Of a DNA stretch of 13,965 bases, positions 7,163 to 12,809 are shown in pieces; position 1 is the stretch's first letter, and every line of letters begins with the position of its first letter. This DNA comes from Methanolinea sp. UBA473 (GTDB taxonomy: Archaea; Halobacteriota; Methanomicrobia; Methanomicrobiales; Methanospirillaceae). The translations under genes were made by a program, and so were the position numbers. The notes beneath the pieces were generated by a model, which saw nothing but the letters and a program-made list of their open reading frames with translations, searched no databases and was not told where the DNA came from. The DNA lies in NCBI GenBank assembly GCA_002509495.1, contig DAEV01000131.1, positions 1-13,965 of the forward strand. The letters are read 5' to 3'.

Positions 7163-8158
7163 GTGAAAGGTATGAGTTTGACGAGGAAGCAATCCCTTAT
7201 CCTGCTGGCACTTGCAGCCCTGGTAATCCTTGGGGCGGTCTTTGCCGGCTGTACTACCACCCCGCAGACACCGGGAGTCACGCCCACCGCAACCGCCACT
7301 CCAACCCCGGCGGAAGCCAGGCAGAAGGTCCTGCTGGCCACCACCACGAGCCTGTACGACACGGGCCTGCTCGACTACTTAAAACCCATGTTCGAGAAGA
7401 AGTATAATGTCGAACTCCTCATTACCTCGCAGGGGACCGGGAAAGCCCTCGAGGTCGCAAAACGCGGCGATTGCGATATCCTGGCCGTGCATTCTCCAAG
7501 CCAGGAAGAGGAATTCATGGCGGGCGGCAACGGACTCAACCGGCGCTGCTTTGCCTACAACTACTTCATCATCGTGGGACCTGCAAACGATCCGGCGGGC
7601 ATCAAGGGGATGCAGCCTGAGGCTGCGTTCAAGAAACTGATGGAACTTGGGAAGGCCAGGACCGCCGGAGTCTCATTTGTCTCCCGCGGGGACAACTCCG
7701 GGACCCACTCTGCGGAAAAGACCATCTGGAAGGCTGCAGGGTACAATTATACCACGGACATCCAGAAATCAGGAGAATGGTACATCGAGGCCGGACGGGG
7801 AATGGGAGAAACCCTGCAGCTCACATCCGAGAAACAGGCATATACTATCACCGACGAGGGAACCTACCTTGCCTACAAGGGGAACCTGGACATCGTCCCG
7901 TTGATCGAGCAGGGCGATATCCTCCTGAACGTCTACAGTGTCATTACTGTCTACACCCCGACACAACCTGCCGAGAAGATCGCGATGGGCAACAACTTCG
8001 TGACCTTCCTTAACTCCCCAGAAATCCAGACTGCGATCGGCGACTTTGGAAAGGAAAAATACGGCAAGGGCCTCTTCACACCGATGAACGGTGGGTGCAG
8101 CCAGTTCAATTGTGATTGTACCAGCCCTGCAAATGCCACCAAGCCGGTAGCGGCCTGA
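7163..8158 (+). CDS. tupA: Tungstate ABC transporter substrate-binding lipoprotein
   Basis: Captures tungstate outside the cell and delivers it to the TupBC transporter. From the GTG at 7163 it has 331 residues: a signal peptide (RKQSLILLALAALVILGAVF) ending in the lipobox AGC with Cys at about 30, a Thr/Pro linker, then the periplasmic-binding fold. The opening LLATTTSLYDTGLLDYLKP and SQGTGKALEVAKRGDCDILA are the TupA hallmark (TTTS oxyanion-binding loop and GTGKAL). RGDNSGTHSAEK and the mid-domain AYTITDEGTYLAY also match the family. GTG 7163 is preferred because GAAGGTGT lies 4-5 bases upstream; ATG 7172 and ATG 7124 are in frame, the latter without a Shine-Dalgarno sequence. Oddities: a C-terminal Cys cluster (GGCSQFNCDC) follows the last helix, and its permease and ATPase genes are about 4 kb away. 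Confidence 0.93.
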   Translation: MKGMSLTRKQSLILLALAALVILGAVFAGCTTTPQTPGVTPTATATPTPAEARQKVLLATTTSLYDTGLLDYLKPMFEKKYNVELLITSQGTGKALEVAKRGDCDILAVHSPSQEEEFMAGGNGLNRRCFAYNYFIIVGPANDPAGIKGMQPEAAFKKLMELGKARTAGVSFVSRGDNSGTHSAEKTIWKAAGYNYTTDIQKSGEWYIEAGRGMGETLQLTSEKQAYTITDEGTYLAYKGNLDIVPLIEQGDILLNVYSVITVYTPTQPAEKIAMGNNFVTFLNSPEIQTAIGDFGKEKYGKGLFTPMNGGCSQFNCDCTSPANATKPVAA

Positions 8159-8167
8159 ACACTATCC

Positions 8168-8173
8168 TTTTTT
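8168..8173 (+). terminator. T6 tract after tupA
   Basis: Six consecutive T residues ten bases after the tupA stop codon. This is consistent with archaeal T-tract termination and with trmO being transcribed separately. Confidence 0.45.
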
Positions 8174-8260
8174 CAGGGATTCGCAAACCGACAGGCGTGG
8201 TATCCCTGATTGCCTTTATCATGATAACTTGAGTCCACAGAATTCCAACCTGACGATCCA

Positions 8261-8797
8261 ATGACAGAGAGATCCGCCCCGGAATATTCTCGGAAGGGAG
8301 AGGAACACCAGGCAGGTGAAGAGATCTGTTACCGGCCGATCGGTGTCGTCCATTCCCCGTTCTCTGATCCAGGGGGTATGCCAATCCAGTCAAGGGGAGG
8401 AGAAGGAATCAGGGGGACCGTGGAAGTCGCTCCCGAATATGAGCCCGGACTCCGGGATATCGAGGGATTCTCGAGGATCATCCTCATCTACCATTTCCAT
8501 CGGTCCCATGCGTCCTCTCTCGAGGTGATCCCCTTCCTTGATACGGTTCCCCATGGGGTATTTGCCACGAGAGCTCCCGCACGACCGAACCCGATCGGGA
8601 TCTCCGTGGTTCGCCTGGAAGGCAGGAAGGGAAATATCCTGTTCATACGGGATATCGATCTCGTTGACGGGACACCCGTGCTGGATATCAAGCCATATCT
8701 CCCGTCCTGTGATTCCTTCTCCCATGAAAGGACAGGATGGTTCCCGGAAGGAGATCCCATCCTCATAACTACACGCTCCGACGGGCGTTTTGGATGA
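8261..8797 (+). CDS. trmO: TrmO/TsaA-family tRNA (t6A37) N6-methyltransferase
   Basis: Family members methylate N6-threonylcarbamoyladenosine at position 37 of some tRNAs using S-adenosylmethionine. The 178-residue chain carries the family's diagnostic blocks: CYRPIGVVHSPF (23-34), GLRDIEGFSRIILIYHFHRS (63-82), FATRAPARPNPIGIS (101-115) and DLVDGTPVLDIKPYLP (133-148). It is shorter than the E. coli protein because the bacterial C-terminal domain is missing, as is usual in archaea. The first 22 residues are charged and not conserved. The ATG at 8261 has no Shine-Dalgarno sequence. It sits between tupA and the molybdate/storage genes; no functional link to metal uptake is established, and it has no copy of the shared operator. 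Substrate specificity in archaea could differ. Confidence 0.9.
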   Translation: MTERSAPEYSRKGEEHQAGEEICYRPIGVVHSPFSDPGGMPIQSRGGEGIRGTVEVAPEYEPGLRDIEGFSRIILIYHFHRSHASSLEVIPFLDTVPHGVFATRAPARPNPIGISVVRLEGRKGNILFIRDIDLVDGTPVLDIKPYLPSCDSFSHERTGWFPEGDPILITTRSDGRFG

Positions 8798-8859
8798 TCG
8801 GGAGGTATGGTTTCATGAGGTTAATTATTTTTGATTAATCTTGAGAGAAAATCAGATCC

Positions 8860-8868
8860 TTTAAATAT
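8860..8868 (+). promoter_or_regulatory. TATA box upstream of possible non-coding RNA
   Basis: TTTAAATAT is a near-ideal archaeal TATA box, preceded by a purine-containing GATCC that could serve as the TFB recognition element. It stands where no gene follows. Transcription would begin near 8888-8890, at the first base of the 8889-8914 hairpin. Confidence 0.5.
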
Positions 8869-8888
8869 CTCCTCTGCTAATTCTTCAT

Positions 8889-8981
8889 TGCCACATGCGG
8901 ACAGGAATGTGGCACTGTGTCCATGAACCTATAACGGCCAAATCCGGGAGATCGCGAGAACTGTACATCGCGGCCTCCCGG
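8889..8981 (+). ncRNA. Candidate structured non-coding RNA (5' portion)
   Basis: Two stems follow the TATA box at 8860. The first is TGCCACAT/ATGTGGCA (8889-8896 with 8907-8914, loop of 10). The second is CCGGGAG/CTCCCGG (8944-8950 with 8975-8981), continued inward by a mismatch, a U-G pair and CGCG/CGCG (8953-8956 with 8969-8972) around a 12-base loop. It matches no RNA family I recognise (not tRNA, RNase P, SRP or a C/D box pattern). The 3' end is undefined, and further weaker stems run to about 9060. Speculative. Confidence 0.3.
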
Positions 8982-9278
8982 TCGCAACTATCACCCACCA
9001 ATTTTTTCCCACGCATCGATTCCGGGAAAACGTTTCATCAGGTAAATTATCTGGATGCTTGTCGCTCCTGCGGGATACTTCGCACCGGATCAACCTGCCG
9101 TTTCCCGAATCCAGCACACGGGGTTTATCACAATATGGGATAGGAAGGCATGCAGGGTGAAAGCCCCGGGTGCGTCAACCAACATGGGGTACGGAATGAT
9201 GTGCCTGGCCATAATGCGAATAGGGTGTTGAGATTGGATCGGGAAAGATCGGTCCTGGAAAAATATACCTGGGAACAC

Positions 9279-10418
9279 TCACGTCTCTTTCTTCCGACGT
9301 TTCCTGATCCAGGGAATCCCGTACGCGAGGACCATTCCCACCCCGAATGCAAGGGTCATGGAGGTGAGGAGGGACAGGAACCCGATGATCGCGGTAACCA
9401 GGAGAGAATCGGTTTTTACGCTGTGGCGTCCGAGTTCAAGTGCGACAAAGACCAGCATTGCCCCGAAGAAACCTCCTGACACAAGCGAGAGGATAGATGG
9501 ACTTGCAAACAGGAACGCCAGGATCAGGAAGATGCACCCGGCATAGACATTCGCCCCTCCTGTCCTGGCTCCGAAGCGATACTGGCCGGCCAGTCCCCCT
9601 GCCCCATGGCACATGGGAAAACCCCCGAACGGGACTGATGTCAGGTTCATAAGGCCGATTGTGCGCGAGAGATGCGCTGGTGGAACATCCCGCGAAAAGA
9701 GGTCGCGGGTAAGGAGGGAGGTCGCAAGGATTGCATTGGTGATGGTCAGAAGTGCCTGCGGCACCACAAGGTCCGCAGCGGCACCAGGGAGATCTGCCAG
9801 AGACGGTATGACGAGCGATGGGAATGGGAGCAGGGTAAACGGGGGGATTCCATGCAAGACGATTCCGAATCCGAAGGCAAGGATCACAAGCAGAATCGCT
9901 GAAAGATCCGGGAGCCTGAAAAACCGTGCGATGAGCCAGGCTGCCACCATGAATCCCAGCGCCCCGACAAATACAATAGGATCCTCGAGGAAGAAGGTGC
10001 CCGTTGTCCGCAACAGCAGGAGTACCAGACCGAGCTGGATTCCCCTGATCACGCTGGTCGGGATCCACTTCTCCAGGAGATCCAGCCACCTCCTGGAGCC
10101 AAGCGCCAGGAACAGGATCCCGAGGATCAACCCTGCCGCAGCGATCTGGCCTGCGTTAAGGTTCTCCGCAAGGGCGATCACTGCGATGACCTTCATGGGC
10201 TCGATCGGGATGGGAAGTTTGTAAAGGAATCCGGTGATAATGAACCAGAGGCCGAAAAAAAGGAAAATATACCCGATATTCAGTCCGGCAGCGAGAGAGA
10301 CTGCAAGGATGAGGGGGAGAATGGTCCCAAAGTCCCCCACGCTTCCCGCCAGTTCGGGAAGCCCGAATTTCATCCCCGAAAAGAGATGTTCCCTCACCCT
10401 CTCACCCGGAACTGGCAT
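9279..10418 (-). CDS. MOT1-family molybdate (tungstate/sulfate-type) transporter
   Basis: A 379-residue polytopic membrane protein with about ten or more hydrophobic segments. It carries the MOT1 signatures: ELAGSVGDFGTILPL at 22-36, LPIPIEPMKVIA at 68-79, and PFGGFPMCHGAGGLAGQY followed by RFGARTGG at 263-288. MOT1 proteins are distant relatives of SulP sulfate permeases and import molybdate with high affinity in plants and algae; archaeal members are often annotated as putative sulfate/molybdate transporters. The C-terminus is basic (RKRRKKET). The ATG at 10418 lies 10 bases after the storage-protein stop. The in-frame GTG at 10397 follows GGGTGAGAG and may be the real start. Sharing a transcript with the Mos-like gene supports a molybdate or tungstate substrate over sulfate. 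Confidence 0.88.
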   Translation of the reverse strand: MPVPGERVREHLFSGMKFGLPELAGSVGDFGTILPLILAVSLAAGLNIGYIFLFFGLWFIITGFLYKLPIPIEPMKVIAVIALAENLNAGQIAAAGLILGILFLALGSRRWLDLLEKWIPTSVIRGIQLGLVLLLLRTTGTFFLEDPIVFVGALGFMVAAWLIARFFRLPDLSAILLVILAFGFGIVLHGIPPFTLLPFPSLVIPSLADLPGAAADLVVPQALLTITNAILATSLLTRDLFSRDVPPAHLSRTIGLMNLTSVPFGGFPMCHGAGGLAGQYRFGARTGGANVYAGCIFLILAFLFASPSILSLVSGGFFGAMLVFVALELGRHSVKTDSLLVTAIIGFLSLLTSMTLAFGVGMVLAYGIPWIRKRRKKET

Positions 10419-10428
10419 TAAAGGCGGT

Positions 10429-11271
10429 TTAGTCCGCCCGGATGATCGTACCCACCTTCTCCCCGAGAACTGCCTTACGCACGTTGCCGGGTTTGTGGCC
10501 GTTTACAATCTTGACCTCCCGGATAGCTCTCGAATGGAGCAGCAGTTCGACCACCTTGGGTTCAAGGACCATATCCTCCATGTCCATCTCGATCAACTCC
10601 GGCGCGGAGATCTTTTCGATCATCTCGGCCGTAGGATTGGTGAACGGGTTCTCGGAAAAGAGCCCGTCCACGTTCTTGACCAGGATGAGGTTCTTCGCTC
10701 CCAGCACCTCGGCGGCCAGGAAGGCACCGGTATCGGTGCGGTGGGGTGGGATCACCCCGACCTCCGCAGGCTGTTCGTAGAGGCCGTATGGCGGAGTTCC
10801 CTGGATTACCGGGAGAACTCCCAGGTTCATGAGCATGGGGAGCTCGAGAAGGTCTGCAGAATGAATTCTGACCCCATGGTACGGAGACAGGAGGAGGGCC
10901 AGCATGATGGCGTTCTGCTCGCTGATCTTGCCGGCAAGCTCTGCAAGGACCCCTGTAGGCATTCCAAGGTCCATTCCTACGTCCAGGATGTGGCGGACGC
11001 GGACCCCTCCCCCGGTTGCGACGAGGATCTGGTGCTCCCGGGAGAGTTCCCCGATCTCCTGCACCAGGGGCAGGACCACCTCTTTGCCGTAATCGACGAT
11101 TCCATGCCCCCCCACCTTCACCACGTTCAGATCCGGGAGGAGCCGGATCTGCTCCTGCCCTTCGTAGGCGCGGAGAAGGCTCTTCCTCACCAGGGACTCC
11201 CCCTGGAGCCGGTTTGCCACATCGAACCGGTCATGTACCTTTCTGTGCACGATACCTTTATATGTCGGCAT
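10429..11271 (-). CDS. Molybdenum/tungsten storage protein-like (MosA/MosB, amino-acid kinase fold)
   Basis: A 280-residue amino-acid-kinase-fold protein. The motif order is IRLLPDLNVVKVGG (42-55), ATGGGVRVRH (85-94), LAGKISEQNAIML, TPPYGLYEQPAEVGVIPPHR (159-178), TDTGAFLAAEVLGA, LVKNVDGLF (197-205), and EVKIVNGHKPGNV (252-264) before GEKVGTIIR. From memory this follows the two subunits of the Azotobacter molybdenum storage protein closely, especially MosB, and is unlike UMP kinase proper. That protein forms an ATP-dependent hexamer cage filled with polyoxomolybdate or polyoxotungstate. Only one subunit gene is visible, so a homomeric cage is likely. Database names such as uridylate kinase would mislead. 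The start at 11271 lacks a Shine-Dalgarno sequence; GTG 11250 is an alternative. MOT1 follows 10 bases downstream, and the promoter carries the shared operator. Confidence 0.85.
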   Translation of the reverse strand: MPTYKGIVHRKVHDRFDVANRLQGESLVRKSLLRAYEGQEQIRLLPDLNVVKVGGHGIVDYGKEVVLPLVQEIGELSREHQILVATGGGVRVRHILDVGMDLGMPTGVLAELAGKISEQNAIMLALLLSPYHGVRIHSADLLELPMLMNLGVLPVIQGTPPYGLYEQPAEVGVIPPHRTDTGAFLAAEVLGAKNLILVKNVDGLFSENPFTNPTAEMIEKISAPELIEMDMEDMVLEPKVVELLLHSRAIREVKIVNGHKPGNVRKAVLGEKVGTIIRAD

Positions 11272-11286
11272 GGGTAATACAATCTA
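11268..11286. promoter_or_regulatory. Possible weak second operator at the storage-gene start
   Basis: The 11-mer GGTAATACAAT (11273-11283) occurs identically in the tupA operator (7089-7099), but the flanking half-sites are poorly kept (13 of 19 positions match overall). It overlaps the Mos-like start codon region and lies about 26 bases from the strong site at 11294. It could be an auxiliary site or a remnant. Confidence 0.3.
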
Positions 11287-11320
11287 CTTATATCAACTGG
11301 TATAACAGTTGAAAAAATAA
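11287..11320. promoter_or_regulatory. Divergent promoter with palindromic operator (site 2)
   Basis: The inverted repeat CAACTG-gtataa-CAGTTG (11294-11311) is perfect over 6 bp with a 6-base spacer. It lies between two TATA candidates: TTATAT on the plus strand (11288-11293) for the 68-residue gene, and TTATTTTTT on the minus strand (about 11312-11320) for the Mos-like/MOT1 pair. A protein bound there would cover both transcription starts, giving coordinated control of the two sides. Confidence 0.65.
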
Positions 11321-11332
11321 GGGGTGAAACCA

Positions 11333-11539
11333 ATGAAGATCTATGTGCGCGAACGCAAGAAAATCGGAGAGGGTGTCAAACAGCCTCTTTTCCGTATCGT
11401 CGCCGTCACCGGCGGCCAATTGCAGATCGAGGCTCCTCATTTCAGGAAATTCGAGATCGAACAGATCGCAAAGGAGATCAAGGCAGAGGTAGTCTACCTC
11501 GAAGAGATCCCGGAAGACAAGAAAAAGAAGAACAAGTAA
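11333..11539 (+). CDS. Small basic hypothetical protein, 68 residues
   Basis: From the ATG at 11333 the product is 68 residues: MKIYVRERKKIGEGVKQPLF, then RIVAVTGGQLQIEA, a helix-like FRKFEIEQIAKEIKAEVVYL, and a lysine-rich tail (EDKKKKNK). The pattern suggests a small beta-beta-alpha-beta domain. The start is firm: GGGGTGA lies 5 bases upstream. A GTG at 11324 in frame overlaps that ribosome site and is unlikely. I have the impression of similar conserved methanogen proteins but no function to offer. It is the first plus-strand gene of the divergent, operator-controlled promoter opposite the storage protein, and ends in a T6 tract. This makes a role in molybdate or tungstate handling plausible by context only. 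Confidence 0.75.
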   Translation: MKIYVRERKKIGEGVKQPLFRIVAVTGGQLQIEAPHFRKFEIEQIAKEIKAEVVYLEEIPEDKKKKNK

Positions 11540-11552
11540 AACACGTTTCAAA

Positions 11553-11558
11553 TTTTTT
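11553..11558 (+). terminator. T6 tract after the 68-residue gene
   Basis: Six T residues 14 bases after the stop codon (AATTTTTTCTTCTG). A fitting archaeal terminator that separates this gene from the winged-helix gene downstream. Confidence 0.45.
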
Positions 11559-11619
11559 CTTCTGTCCTGGTGGTGAGTTTTTAGTATCTGCGGTGCATAC
11601 CTTTCCTGGATTATTCAAT

Positions 11620-11964
11620 ATGGCCGCACTGAGTGTTGACATCATCTTCGAGGCTGCCGTCCGTCTTTTTCTGGAAGAGGAAGAATCGGTGACCGTATCC
11701 TTCCTCCCTGGTGAAATCAGGATCCGGTTCCCCACCACCAGAAGGCTAGCGGAATTCCTTGAAGTCCCCCACTATTATGTCCTGCCCTATTTTGCCATGA
11801 TGGAGGAGTCGAACCTCGTCACCCGCGCCGAGCGGGTGGGCATTCTGACCACTACCGCCGGGACGAAGAAACTCGTCCGGATCATGGCAGCGGCGAACTA
11901 CCGCGACAGGGCGATCCGGGTCCTTGGAGAGGTCGTCTTCCGTGAACTGGAGACCCATCTCTAG
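11620..11964 (+). CDS. Small winged-helix protein, candidate regulator of the Mo/W island
   Basis: A 114-residue protein from the ATG at 11620; a GTG at 11593 in frame would add nine unconvincing residues. Residues 1-20 form a helix (DIIFEAAVRLFLEEEE) and 24-36 two strands. Residues 38-64 resemble a helix-turn-helix (TTRRLAEFLEVPHYYVLPYF, then MMEESNLV), and RAERVGILTTTAGTKKL (69-85) resembles a wing. The rest is helical. There is no metal- or ligand-binding domain like the TOBE/MOP domain of ModE. It has no Shine-Dalgarno sequence but has a TATA-like TTTTTAGTA at about 11578-11586, so it may be leaderless. Its position between two copies of the shared palindrome, in front of tupBC, makes it the best local candidate for binding them. 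The DNA-binding role is inferred, and it is not a family I can name. Confidence 0.6.
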   Translation: MAALSVDIIFEAAVRLFLEEEESVTVSFLPGEIRIRFPTTRRLAEFLEVPHYYVLPYFAMMEESNLVTRAERVGILTTTAGTKKLVRIMAAANYRDRAIRVLGEVVFRELETHL

Positions 11965-11970
11965 AAAACC

Positions 11971-11998
11971 CTGATATTTCATCTGGTATACCAGCAGG
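11971..11998 (+). promoter_or_regulatory. tupBC promoter with palindromic operator (site 3)
   Basis: A CTGATATTT TATA-like element is followed directly by CATCTG-gtatac-CAGCAG (11980-11997), which contains the perfect 12-bp palindrome CTGGTATACCAG (11983-11994). Half-site spacing is 12 bases start to start, as in sites 1 and 2, and the following GGTTAA also matches site 1. Transcription from here would give a leader of about 120 bases before tupB. Confidence 0.6.
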
Positions 11999-11999
11999 T

Positions 12000-12122
12000 T
12001 AATGTTCCCTTGTTAATTTTTCCGGAAAATGGGAATATTCATTAATTCCCGATCACCATTCCATAGTAGTTCTCTCTGATACAGGGGGCCCTTTTTTTCA
12101 AGGGTTCTCGCTCGAGGTCTTC
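12000..12122 (+). promoter_or_regulatory. Long tupBC leader with hairpins and T7 tract
   Basis: The leader holds GGGAAT/ATTCCC (12031-12036 with 12045-12050, loop of 8), a GGGCCC palindrome (12086-12091), and CCCTT/AAGGG around a U-rich loop (12089-12104) that includes seven T residues (12092-12098). A GAGGT Shine-Dalgarno sequence (12114-12118) lies 4 bases before the tupB ATG. The T7 tract between promoter and gene could terminate the leader transcript, so attenuation is possible. Alternatively it only ends the upstream winged-helix transcript and a nearer promoter drives tupB. Confidence 0.4.
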
Positions 12123-12809
12123 ATGAACGACATCGTGGATGGATTTGTCCAGGCCTTTCAGTTGATCGTATCGCTCGATCCCGAGGTGCTGGGGATCACG
12201 GCAAGGTCCCTGGAGATCTCCCTTGCCGCGACCCTGATCGCATCCCTTATTGCGATTCCCCTCGGCGGGCTGATCCATTTCCGCGAGTTCGGTGGCAAAT
12301 CCGGGGTCATCACGGTCATCCAGACGCTCTACGCACTTCCCACTGTGCTCGCCGGGCTGCTGGTCTTCCTCCTCATCTCGCGAGCAGGGCCTCTTGGATT
12401 TTTGGGTCTTCTCTTCACCCCTGCGGGTATGATCATCGGACAGACCGTACTCGTGATTCCCCTTATGATAGGGATGACTCTCATCGCGTTGTCCGGGGTC
12501 AAGAAATCCATCCGGGACGAGGTGGTATCCCTGGGTGCCACCGAGGGCCAGACCATCCTCACTCTCGTGAAGGAGGCGAGGTTTGCGATTCTCGGAGGGA
12601 TCATCCTCGGGTTCGGAAGGGCCATCTCGGAGGTGGGTGCGGCCATGATGATCGGCGGGAACATCAGGGGGTATACCCGGATCCTCACCACCGCCATCGC
12701 ACTTGAGACCTCCCAGGGGAACATCCCCTTATCGATAGCCCTCGGGATCATCCTGCTTGCCATCGCCATGGTGGTAACTACAGGACTTTACCTCATCCAG
12801 GAGCGGTGA
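12123..12809 (+). CDS. tupB: Tungstate ABC transporter permease
   Basis: Forms the membrane channel that moves tungstate from TupA into the cell. The 228 residues carry about five to six hydrophobic helices. The ATPase-coupling EAA loop is at 133-149 (EVVSLGATEGQTILTLV), followed by GFGRAISEVGAAMMIGGNI (163-181), the TupB form of the motif. ARSLEISLAATLIASLIAIP near 27-46 and TLYALPTVLAGLLV near 68-81 also fit the family, whose usual length is about 220-235. The ATG at 12123 has GAGGT 4 bases upstream. The gene overlaps tupC by 4 bases (GTGA), so the two are translationally coupled. Separated from tupA by about 4 kb with genes on both strands between, yet it carries the same operator upstream. 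Confidence 0.93.
   Translation: MNDIVDGFVQAFQLIVSLDPEVLGITARSLEISLAATLIASLIAIPLGGLIHFREFGGKSGVITVIQTLYALPTVLAGLLVFLLISRAGPLGFLGLLFTPAGMIIGQTVLVIPLMIGMTLIALSGVKKSIRDEVVSLGATEGQTILTLVKEARFAILGGIILGFGRAISEVGAAMMIGGNIRGYTRILTTAIALETSQGNIPLSIALGIILLAIAMVVTTGLYLIQER

Larger units (their letters stand above)
8798..9278. other. 480-base gene-free stretch with hairpins
   Basis: No convincing protein gene is seen on either strand; the short open frames here lack protein-like composition. The plus strand shows a TATA box (8860-8868), a hairpin starting exactly at the expected transcription start (8889-8914), a longer GC-rich hairpin (8944-8981), TTTTCCC/GGGAAAA (9004-9030), and a bulged CATCAG/CTGGATG stem (9035-9056). 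A T5 tract at 8828-8832 may terminate trmO, and on the minus strand T5 at 9259-9263 may terminate the MOT1 gene. It may hold a non-coding RNA or be a decayed gene. Confidence 0.55.

Noticed and set aside
8895..9143. 82-residue open frame starting just after the TATA box at 8860
   Set aside because: The position would suit a leaderless gene, but the product has no helix or strand periodicity and the frame runs through strong hairpins. A non-coding transcript fits better.
9613..10224. 203-residue plus-strand frame antisense to the MOT1 gene
   Set aside because: Arg/Ser/Pro-rich shadow of a membrane-protein gene; the minus-strand frame has clear MOT1 motifs.
10234..11277. 347-residue plus-strand frame antisense to the storage-protein gene
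   Set aside because: Although long, it is His/Asp/Leu-rich without domain order and is the complement of the well-supported Mos-like gene in GC-rich DNA.
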